Source: Pseudoips prasinana (Eukaryota > Arthropoda > Insecta > Lepidoptera > Nolidae). Taken from it: a stretch of DNA of 64,000 bases. Below are positions 27,001 to 39,000 of this stretch, piece after piece. Each line of letters opens with the position of its first letter. Position 1 is the first letter of the stretch. The stretch lies in contig OX621246.1 of assembly GCA_951640165.1 (NCBI GenBank), positions 5,047,001 to 5,111,000 on the forward strand. The letters are read 5' to 3'. A program made the position numbers and the translations under genes. The notes beneath the pieces are model-generated. The model was not told the DNA's origin and ran no database searches. It worked only from the letters and a program-made list of their open reading frames with translations.

Positions 27001-30000
27001 TAAAGTAATAAATAATTTTAGGTAAATACAGTTAATGAAAAATAAAAAAAATCTCATTCAAGAACCCCTCCTTAGGCAAAGGTTAAGGCCTCCTCTAAAG
27101 AATTCCAGTGGTCTCTATCTTGAGCTAGTTGCGGCCAGTAGGGGCCTGCTATTTTTGTTATCTCGTCTGCCCATCTTATGTGTGGTCTGCCTTTGAGACA
27201 CTTGCCGTATGGACCCTTCCATTTTGTAATCCCGCTAGTCCACCTCTCGTCCTGTAGCCTCGCTACGTGCCCCGCCCACTTCCATTTAAGTCTCTTGGGC
27301 ATTACTCATCCTAATGTTTTATTATTCGTTTTGTGACTAGCTTTATTGATAGCCATCGACACGTGGCTATTGTTCTACCAGTCTCCATTTCCATAGCTTC
27401 CCCTGGCCACGTGCCCTCTATAGATGCGTGCCTGCTTTTTGATATTCGTGTTCGATGTGGTCGAGGAATTAATTGTCGTTTTAATGTCAAATCCAGTATT
27501 CGTACGTGCTCATAGCCAGTGCTCACACAGTCCGTAAGTAATCTGCGAGTTTAAGCAACTAGGCTCCCGGTCAATCCATAGATGGGTGACCGCCAAAGCC
27601 TAGTTGATAGTGATCCTGCCTACGAAGCTAGTGGGCCTGGGTTCGAATCCCGATAAGTGCAAATATTTGTGTGATGACCACGAATATTTGTTTCTGAGTC
27701 ATGGATGTTTTCTATGTATATACGTATTTATCTATCCATATAAGTATGTATATCGTCGCCTGGTACCCATAGTACAAGCTTTGTTAGTTTGGGGCTAGGA
27801 TGATCTGTGTGACATTGTCCCCAGATATTATTATTATTATTAAAGTGGTTTAATTTCTGAGCACCTCCATGTTTCAGAGGGCATGTTAAGCTATCGGTTC
27901 CGGTTGTAGCCATAGGCAACAGTCATTAAGCCATGTCAGAGTCCTACTGGGCGGCTTGAACAGAGTAGTTCTACTGCTCATAAGATAAGTAAGTATTCTT
28001 AGTCTAAGTACTCACCTTAATAGCTCTTTGAAGTAAACAGGCCGAAGCAAATCGTAACTGGTATCGCAATTCGTCCACAAAAAATGGCTGCAATGTAATC
28101 TTGCTGTACCAAGTGTTTATGAATTGATCTAAAATTGTGTTGTAGAACTGAAATTAGAATAAGAAGAAAATTTTAATTCCATATTTTGAGAACCCAGTGA
28201 TGAGTCAAGTGCTGTATTTGATATTTGAAGTTCTAGTATTAATTATTAAATTATTTTGACGGGCCTGTTGGCGTGGTTGGCAAATCCTTGCCTTTCACGC
28301 CGCAGGTCGTGGCTTCGATTCCCACCCAGGACAGATATTTGTGTGCATGAACATGTCTGTTTGTCTTAAGTCTCGGTGAAATTATCAATATAAGTATCAG
28401 TTATCTTGTTTCCAGAGCACAAGCTCTGCTTAGTTCGAGATCAGATGGCGGTGTGTGAATAATGCTCCAGGATTTTACTATAATTACTCTGCTAGGTATT
28501 ATATTCTTATGTTTCAAATAAAAGAGATTAGTGTAATTGTGAAGTGAATGTTAGGAGACAAACATGTATAGAAGAATAATTATCCTATTACTTATAAATG
28601 TATGGATGTTTATAACTCTAATGAAGTAAACGTAGTATTATACATTATATCCGAATAACATATGCTACAATTTATAAAGTTTCACGCGGGTAAAACCGCT
28701 GGGCACAGTTATTATATAATAAATACCTCGCGACACAGGGATTAAATTCCTTAGTGCGAGCGATGTCTTTAAATAACAATAAAAAAACAATATGTAATTT
28801 ATATTGTTCGGTATTTAATTTGCTTATCTTAACAACTTAATTTAATTTATTACCTTCGCAATTGAACAATGTTAAATGTATACTTTTATTATTTCAAGGA
28901 AATATAGAAATAAAAACAAAAGTAAAAATTAGGTATCAGGAATATAGTCACCTATATTTTCCTTATCACTAAACGAAAACAAATGACGATAATAATTTCG
29001 AATGCTACCAAACTACAGGTTCAATGTACAGACGCCAGCACATCCAGCTACCCCAATCTGTCAAATTTCTTTTATAGCTTTTTCAACTTTATTACAAAAG
29101 CTTAAGGTTCATTGCTTTTAATTGGGGAATATTGACAGGTAGGGGTAGCTTGATGTGCTTGTGTAGCATTACATACTGTCGCTCAAATTTATTATTCCTC
29201 GGAAATCTCAGGCCGTATAAATAAAGCCTTATATTATGGTGCATACAGCCATTATGGTTTATTCTAATGAGTTATCCGATCCTTAAATTCAAACGTTACA
29301 AAACATGTGCAATAACTCTAATCCTCTCCGGACACTGCAAGCTGAATAAGCATATATTCAACCTAAAGTGGGCCGACAGTACAATTTGCAGATTCTGCCA
29401 AGAATCAGAGGAACATCCAATGCCCATTCTGTACTCGTGCGGACCGCTAATGCGGTGTAGATATATCTACTTGGGACAGCATATCATGCAACCGGAAGAG
29501 ATACAAACACTCACTGCACAATCAATCTAGATGTTTGTTAAAGCTCTAGGATTAAGCAGTGAACTCTAACCAAGTCAAGGAGCTCTGCTACAATAGACCA
29601 GAAATGGTCAACGTAGCAAGATGCCCACCAGACATTAAGCCCAAAACAACAAATAATACTAATATCCGATCTCCTCTATTAGATTACACTAGGTAGCGTT
29701 CGCAGCTTAGCCCTTCGACCCTCTTCAATAAGCCCAGTCACAAAATTCGTTCTTAGCTGACGTCTCCAACCTATAAGCTACCTCTCTATTATATGATAAT
29801 ATATGATGTTAAACTTTATAAATTATAGCCTATGTGTTAATCAGGGGTATCAGCTAACTCCACACCAAATTTTATTAAAATTGCTCCAGTTGTTTAGACG
29901 GGAAGAAGTAACAAACATATACACTCACATACTTTCGCCTTTATAATATTAGTGTGATAAGAGTGACCCCTTTCGTTTTTATATAATGCCCTCCTAGTGT

Positions 30001-33000
30001 TGGCGCAAACAAAGATGCACTTTCTTTATCCGATCGCCATGGGATGGTAAGCCTAAACGACCGGAAAGAGGTTAGGTACAGGACCAACAATTTGACCTGT
30101 TCTCCGAGATACCTAAGGGAGTGTAATACCGCTATCTTTCAGACTCCATACCATTACTGAGAATTGAAAAAAAAACACTGACTCGTACTTGAGATAAAGT
30201 AATTTTTTATATCTGCTGTTAAACATGTAATAGCTCCAACAAAGTAGCAGTCTGTTTATATATTAAGATAAAATGTACCTAAAAATAAAAACATTGTTTT
30301 CAATGTAGTGACCGTGTAATTCTAAAACTAAATCTTATAATTATTTTATATCTTTTGGTAGTTTTACGTTAAATCTTAACTATAACTACCATTCATGCGA
30401 TTAAGTTTCTATCAGTAATTGGATGTACAGACGCCAGCACATCAAGCTACCCCAATCTGTCGAATTTCCCCAATTGAAAGTGATACTTACATATGTGATA
30501 AAGTTAAAAATCTATAAAAGAAATTCGACAGATTGGCGTCTGTACAATGGTGTTGTATTTTATCAGCTAATGTATACTTAACCCAAATATTACGAGCACC
30601 AGGACGTCACCTAACACCAACCTGCTATCCTCCATAAAGAAGTAGTAATTACCTTAGCGGTCAACACCTTAACCGAAAAGCACAATATCTAACTGACACG
30701 AACTTGAAAGAAATCAAAGAATATATTTTGTACATAATATTCGACACGCGCTATTCTCGTAATACAGATTAGTGAGGATAAGGGAACAACGCGATGCTTA
30801 CAGGCGAGGTCTCTATATATAGAAAATAGCTTATTAGCTAAATAAGCTATTTTCTCTGTCAGAAATTTAGGTAAAAAATGGTAGGTATAGCAGAAGCCCT
30901 TAAACCCACGGAAGTTTATTTATTTATTATTACAGATATCTGTCATATACACAGAATTCGGATTTGCAGAAAATATTATTCGTTAAAATATAAAAATAAT
31001 AGCTTCAATATTACGAAATCGAATAAAATTAGACAAACACTATATTGCATTTGACCTTGGAATACGATGTCAAGTTTAAATTTGGTTAGGTAATAGACAG
31101 CCAACTGTACTGATGAATAAATTGAAGAATATATTCAGCAAAACTATATCTGATTTAATAAACTGACACCAACTAGAAACAATTCCCATGAGTAGTCATT
31201 ACATGACACTGGCAGAAATTGTTTGAGGAACCAGCAGATATAAGGGGAAAAAACATTAGTTTCTAAAATATCATAAGGTTGTATCTAAGTCCAACAAAAT
31301 TACTATTTTAGACTTCAAATTAGTTTCGTTAACTTAGTTTTTATGAAGGTAGATTTAGTTCAGAAAATAAAAGTACCCCAAAGAGCCTTGGAGGAAATAC
31401 TAGGTACACTGGCCATTTGGTATAGTGGTAAGTGACCCTGACTACTACGCCAGAGGTGGTAGGTTTAATCCCTGCCCAAGAACAATTTATGTGTGATAAG
31501 CACAATTACTTGTTCTGTAATATGTATGTATTTAGAAATATATCAGTATGTTTATCATTTGTCTGGATGCCATAGGCTCTTTCCCTATTAGTGTTTGTTC
31601 TGTCTGTTTTGTCCTGTTTGACAGTGCTCTGTTTTTCCCAAGATATGTATTTTTTATTATTAGCTTCGTAGCATGTGCTCAAGCATCTTTGGGGACTTAG
31701 GGATGGAATGAAAATTGGTTGACTAGCCAAATAAGGGCTTGCAAAATGGCCAAATGAAACAGTTAGAGAAATCAGCAGATTACCATAAAAAATAGTTGGA
31801 AAACTACCTAACATCAGAGCAAATACATAACATGTATAATAAACAAAAAACATACAATGGAATTAATAAACTCCTCTTTTTTAAGCCCAATAAATTAGTT
31901 CGATCTATCATACTACTACATATTAAATTAAGCAGATCAAAATTTGTTGATTTAGGCATTTCAAATAACATCTAAATTGGTCTATAGGGAAAGTCAATAT
32001 TTTCCCTGAATGGTTCATTATCCGCCAGTTCTTTGGGGAAATCTGCCATTATTTCCTGATTTCGAATTACTGCCCAAGCAAAGGAAGATCAATTTACGAA
32101 TCGATTTTGAAATGTTTGTCTGATGAAAACTTTGAATGATTTGAGAGCGTAGCATTAAAGTGTTTTCAAATTCTTGTATAAAGTGTTTTTGTGAAGGTGT
32201 AATGGAGTAAGCAGAGTCAAAGTGGTGACCTGTAGTACAGGTTTTCTTTCAAACTTATTTCAGACACCAGTCTCTCACAAATTTGGGGCTAGTTGGACAT
32301 GCTTTGTTTGTTGAAACGTAACTACCTACCTATGTATGAAGTAAATTTGTGATGAGATAATAAATGGATTTATTATTATTTTATTAAAAATATTGGTTTT
32401 ACTTGGCCTATAAATCTAACATCGATATCTTGCAAATAGCACAGAATAAAATAATTAAAGTCCTCTTCAAGTATAATCCTAGAACTCCTACACTAAAAAT
32501 ATATAAAGACACTAAATTTATGAAAATATCACAAATATATAAATATAATACCTGTATACTTATACGTAAAATTTTGACTACGATAGCGATACTGGTAGTT
32601 TTTTTTCAGCAGATAGTGATGCTAGCTTTATTTCAATACCATCTCTTGGTGAGACTCTTGTCTCCCATTTTTCTGATGTTCCTAAGAATTTCAATGTTGT
32701 CCACATAAATGCCCAAAGCATTCCCGCACATTATCCCGATTTGCTGGCAAACTTTGACTGTAAGAATATCCATGCCATCTTAATATCTGAATCTTGGTTA
32801 AAGCCATGCCTTCCTTCTGCTTCGTATACTTTACCAGGCTTTAGCCTTATACGAAATGACCGTGTGCTTGGGGCTGGTGGTGGCGTAGCAATATATCTGC
32901 GTAATTATATAAATTTTAAAATAGTTAATACGTCACCACAGCCGCCTCTGTCAAACGCCGGTGAACACCTTTTTATTGAGGTTGAGCTACACCACACGAA

Positions 33001-36000
33001 GCTATTACTTGGTGTTTATTATTGCCCATCCCTCCGTATCAATTACTTCTCCTCTCTAGAAACACTTCTTGTTAATCTTACCCCTTCTTACAGTCATACT
33101 ATTCTTATGGGTGATTTTAATACCTGCCTTCTCAAAAAAGACTCTCGCGCTTCTACTCTTTTGTCAGTTTTTGAATCTCTTAATCTTTCTTGTCTTCCAC
33201 TAAGTGCCACTCATCATTTTCCAAACTCTGTTCCATCACTACTTGATCTTATTATCATTTCTTCTAACGATCATGTCGCTAAGCATGGTCAATGTTCAGC
33301 TGACGGGTTTTCATACCACGATCTAATTTTTACTTCTTATGAAGTTCGCCCTCCCAAAGCTAAGTCGAAATTTCTTCTACAGCGCAATTTTAGTGGTATG
33401 AAGGTAGAAAAGCTATTAGAATCGGCTCGTTGTATTGATTGGAGTTCACTGTTCGAGACTAACTCCATTGATAAAAAGGTTAACATTTTTAATGAGAACA
33501 TTATTCAGCTCTATGACATACATGCCCCTATACGAGCAATAAAAATAAAACACTTTCCAGCGCCGTGGTTGACAGACAGTATCAGAAAGGTCATGGCACG
33601 TAAAGCTGTGGCAAAACAAAAATTTAAGTGCAGAGGATCGGATATCAACCGCGAAAAATATATCGAGATTCGTAATCACTGCAACAAGATGTGTAGGAGT
33701 GCCCAACGCCAACATATCCACAAATCCGTTGAGAACGGTGAACCAGCTAAAATCTGGAAATTTTTAAGATCACTGGGGGTTGGAAAGTGTCAAGATACAC
33801 TTCCTAAAACTTTGGATACTCACGCCCTTAATGCTCATTTCTCATCTTCAGCTGTATGTAACAGAACAGCCAAAACAAACACTTTGACACATCTTTCATC
33901 GCTTCCAACTCCTGATCACTCACCTTTCCTTTTTTAATCAACTCACCGCTTGTGATGTTAAGAAAAGCATTCTGTCAATATCGTCTAATGCAGTCGGTAG
34001 TGACAATGTCAGCCGTAATATGATCATTCCTATCCTTGACGAAATCCTTCACGTCATATGTCATATTTTTAATTGCTCCTTGTCCAGTGGATGTTTTCCT
34101 TCCTCATGGAAGGAAGCTCAAATCACTCCTGTACCAAAAACCAAAAATCCCACCGCTTTTGCTGATTACCGTCCTATATCCATCCTCCCATTCCTCTCCA
34201 AAGTCCTTGAGCGTCTGGTCCATAGACAGCTTCATTCCTTTGTTTGTAAAAATAATCTCCTAAATCCAATGCAATCCGGTTTTCGTCCCAGTCATAGTAC
34301 CGTCACTGCCCTGGTCAATATTACGGAAGACATTAGGAGTGCCATGGAGAATGGAAATCTTACAGTTCTGCTCCTATTAGACTTCAGTAATGCATTCAAT
34401 ACTGTGGATTTTGACATTCTTCTTGGCATTCTGAGCTCTCTCAACATATCTCCAACAGTGATTGATTGGTTTCGCACTTACCTGTTTGGTCGCCGGCAAA
34501 GAGTTCGTATTGATGACTCTTTCTCTTCGTGGTGCAATACAGTAGCCGGTGTGCCGCAGGGTGGCGTTTTATCTCCATTGCTTTTTGCTATTTTTATTAA
34601 TTCAATCTCAAATAACCTTTCTTCCTCCTATCATCTTTATGCAGACGATCTCCAAATATATTCTCATTCTCGGCTTGCAAACCTGCCTGATACCATCAGA
34701 GTTGTCAACTCTGATTTATCTCGTATAGGGGAATGGAGCCATAGTTTTGGTCTTAAAATTAACCCATCAAAAACACAAGCCATCATCATCGGCAGCTCTC
34801 GAATGGTGTCTAGGATAGACATGTCCCAACTTCCACAAATTACATTTGAATGTAATATTATCCCATTTAAAGATACAGTTAAGAATTTGGGGATTGTATT
34901 AGATAGTACATTATCCTGGGGCCCACAACTGAAAGCAGTTAGCCGAAGATTATTTGCTTCAGCAGGCTCTCTTAGGCGTCTGCGCAATTTTCTCCCCATT
35001 ACCACTAAAATCGCGCTTGCTCAATCGCTTCTCCTACCGATCCTCGACTACGCCGATGTCAGCTATCTTGATCTTACTGAAGAGCAACTCGATAAGCTTG
35101 AGCGACTTCAAAACTTTTGTATAAGGTTCATATTTGGCCTTCGCAAATATGATCATGTCTCCTCATTTCGTACAAAGCTCAAGTGGTTGCCGATTCGCCT
35201 TCGCCGGAATGCTCATATTCTTTCCTTGCTTTATAACATTCTCTTTAACCCTGCTACTCCCATATATTTAAAAGAACGCTTCGAGTTCCTTTGTGACACG
35301 CATTTGCGATCCTTAAGATCATCAGAAAACGTACAACTTCATATCCCAGAGCACAAATCTATATTTATGGGAAACTCTTTAAGTGTACAGGCAGCCCGAC
35401 TTTGGAATGCCCTGCCTATTGTAATTAGACATGCTCAGACAATAGCAACTTTCAAAAAGCTTGTCAGAGAACACTATTTGAGTGTATAATTGATGGTTTC
35501 TTAAGTTAAGTATCTATTCTCTTCTTATTTGCTTATTTAATTTTGTCTTTTTCATATTTTAACAGTAAATTTACTAAAAATAATTTTATTTATGGATATA
35601 CCATAATTTTGGTATATCTCTTGTTGCACACCTACTGCTAGCTATAAGTTATTGTTCAGCTCCTATCCATCCTAAGGTTGTCTGGAAGAGATCGCTTTAT
35701 GCGATAAGACCGCCCTTTGTACAACTTGTCTATGTAATATCTCATGTTGTATTTATTTTTATGGTGTACAATAAAGAGTATTCTATTCTAAAATTTTGAC
35801 TAAAAATATACACACCCAAATAAGGTTGATAAAAAAAGCAGATGTACAAAATCGACACATTTTAACTAGACAAGCAAATAACCTGGTGCTACAAGCTCCT
35901 CGGACCAATTACGGTAAAAGTACTATTGTATATGAGGGAGCACAGATTTACAATAGACTACCAAATAGTGTCAAAGATCAGAAATCTATGTACACTTTCA

Positions 36001-39000
36001 AAAAGGCCTTGAAAATGCACGTTTTAGAGGAAGTTACACATTAAAATCCTATAAAACTATATCCATGTGTATTCTCGTAACAATGTTTAAGCATGATAGC
36101 GTAACGATAATAATGTATAAGTTTAATTTATTACTATGTAACTAACCTAAACTTCTTAGAATTAATTAGATATAATTGTTTTTCTCATGTAAGTGAATGT
36201 AATTCTTTTTGAGAAATAAATATCTTAAACCTTAAACCTTTACTCACATCTTCTATGGCTTGGTCCAACTGTTTGTGGATCTGCAGCCCTGTCCAGGGCT
36301 CTGCTGACGCGCTCGAGTCATGTCGCGCGCACTCCGTCGATCCACAAGTCTCACATCCCTAAAATTAATGTATCATTTAGAATGTGTTTTAAAAATCAAA
36401 GGAAACCTGAGGATTTTAGATAGTAAACTGGCCTGGATTGCTAAGTCAGAGGTTGTGGGTTTGATCTAGGACAAATCTTTTTGTGATGAAGATGATTATT
36501 TGTTCATAATTTTTGCATTGTTGACGGTCACCGTAGCCTAGTTGGTAGTGCTCCTGCCTATGAAGCTGGTGGTCCTGGGTTCGAATCCCGGTAAGTGCAA
36601 ATATTTGTGTGATGAGCACGAATATTTGTTTCTGAATCATGGATGTTTTCTATGTATTTAAGTATTTATCTATCTATATAAGTATGTATATCGTCGCCAG
36701 GTACCCATAGTACAAGCTTTGCTTAGTTTGGGGCTAGGAAGATCTGTGTGACATTGTCGATAGATATTATTATATTGTATGTACATATTTAAGGATATAT
36801 AAGTCTGTTTATCACTTGTCTGGTTGCTATAGTACACACTCTGCCTAGTTTGGGATCTGATGGCAGTGTGTTCAAAGTCCCAAGATATTTATCTATTTAC
36901 ACCAACAATTTGAACAAAATTCATAAGGGGCCATTCGGAAAGCATTCTCAAACAAATAAAAAAAAGAATTTTCAAAATCAGTTCACTGGCCATGGAGTAA
37001 TTGCATAACATACACACGAAAAAATAATTACAATGAAATTAATATCCTTTTGAAGTTAATTAAAACCATTGGGCTTCTATTATTATTATATTAGACACAT
37101 GACTGTGCTAGACATGTATGTATACGACTGATATATATGGCAAAATAAGTTTTATTAAACTTGTGACATCCATAAGAAACACCATATATTAAATTATTTT
37201 CCATAAACAGTATCCGATATTTTAAGACAATAGTGGTTAGTTTAATTTTTATTAAACTTTAAAGATTTTCTTTATGATAAAGATTATAAATAATAAATAA
37301 AATAAAAAAGGTTTTTATTCACATAGACTTTAAAAAAGCGCTTGTAAATAGTCAGAACATATTCATAGTAATATATAATTAATTTATAATTATTTCTAGG
37401 TACATATAGATATTTAGGTACACGGATTGTAGGAAATATTTTACAATAAGATTTATTTTATAACAGTAACAATATTTAACTAACTTAAATTAAGTTATTG
37501 TCAAGGATCATGTGTAGGTTTAATTATCAAACTTTTAAATTTTAGCTATATTTTTACTACACATTTTTTATTTTAAAGATTAGCCAAATTGTAAGTGACA
37601 TAAATAAAAAATGTTTTCTGAAAGGAAAACTGGTACCAGTCACAGCCATAAAACCCTATAAAATCCAATATACAAAAATAAAAAATTATATATAACAAAT
37701 TATTGATTATTATATAATTTCTTTAACTTATCTTCTTTATCTTATCTGTGAAAAGACTTAATGATGTCACGAAAGGTCAGATAAATTTCTTAAAAAAATA
37801 TATAGGTAATTATTCTTAGTACTTAGAAATGTTTTCAAATGTTAGTATTACATTATGTATATTTTTTATGATACTTTAAGTAGATAGTATCAATGATCTA
37901 ACTTATTCCTAAAAATAGTGTTTAACAATATACATTTATTTATATAGCTTATTCACCTCAAAAAATATTAATAATTGTGTAAGCGACCCTGATAAAGTGT
38001 GGCCAGAATTATATTTAGAATAGAATATGCATTTATTTAATTCATCACAAAAGATACTTTACATTAGCTTATTAACAACAATTATTTTTGTACAGTTTTG
38101 CTGTTCAAAATACATTTAGATGCTATGAAAAAATATTTGGAAATAATACCAAAATATCAGAGCAAGTCTTAAGAGATATCTCAGAGTTGGCACACTACAA
38201 GCCTATCTCACTGGCTACTGTAATAGTCAAAGTACTGGACAGTCTGCTTGACAAACACCTTGATAAGCACATTAAACTTCATAACTCTCTTTGAATTTAG
38301 TGGTCTAAATCCAAACTGAGAGTCAACATCACATAACTATGACTCAATATTAATTAGTTTGGAACCAGTACCATTCCAATTGAACATTAAATTAATTCCT
38401 AATCTAAAATGACTAACCATATATGGTTGGTCATTTTAGATTAGGAATTAAGACTAATAATGTACAATGCAGACTAATATTTATGCATCAATTTATTCAG
38501 TTGCATAATCACAGATTAGTAAGAGCCTAGTTAAGATAATTATATGACTTCAAACTTCAGCTATAATTAATTCTTTATTTCCAATGTGTTAAAGATTGAG
38601 TGATCTAACTATATAAGGAGCAGAAACCCATCTCAGAAACAAAACAACAAATTTTCTTAGTAACAATTTTGCTGCCATTATGTAATAAAAATGGTTCCCA
38701 GTTCTTCCCATAATGGGAATCAAACCTAAGCCTCTTGGGTGAAAGCTGTTTGTCCTTATTTTATATAATGTTTAAATTAATTAATATATTTATGTTTAAG
38801 GCAATATCTGAACTAATATTATCATTGATAAAAATTATCAAAAATATTTATAAAAAATATAAATGATAGGTAATGCCAAAATTAACTCTGTTATTACCTA
38901 TAATTCCCAAATGTACCTCTAACCCTCAAATTTAGGCTATCAAAGCTGTAAGAATGTGCATAAAGATTACATTTGGCAATGTGATAAATAAAATTACATT

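Larger units (their letters stand above)
32390..36240 (+). mobile_element. Outer LINE 3' fragment, split by LINE-E
   Basis: The ORF2 C-terminus starts at 32403 ([20 protein letters not shown]) and resumes at 35803 ([31 protein letters not shown]). LINE-E fills the gap. The 3' end is a CTTAAAC repeat that stops at 36240, directly against the splice donor of Snx14 exon 3 (36241-36247). Confidence 0.82.
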
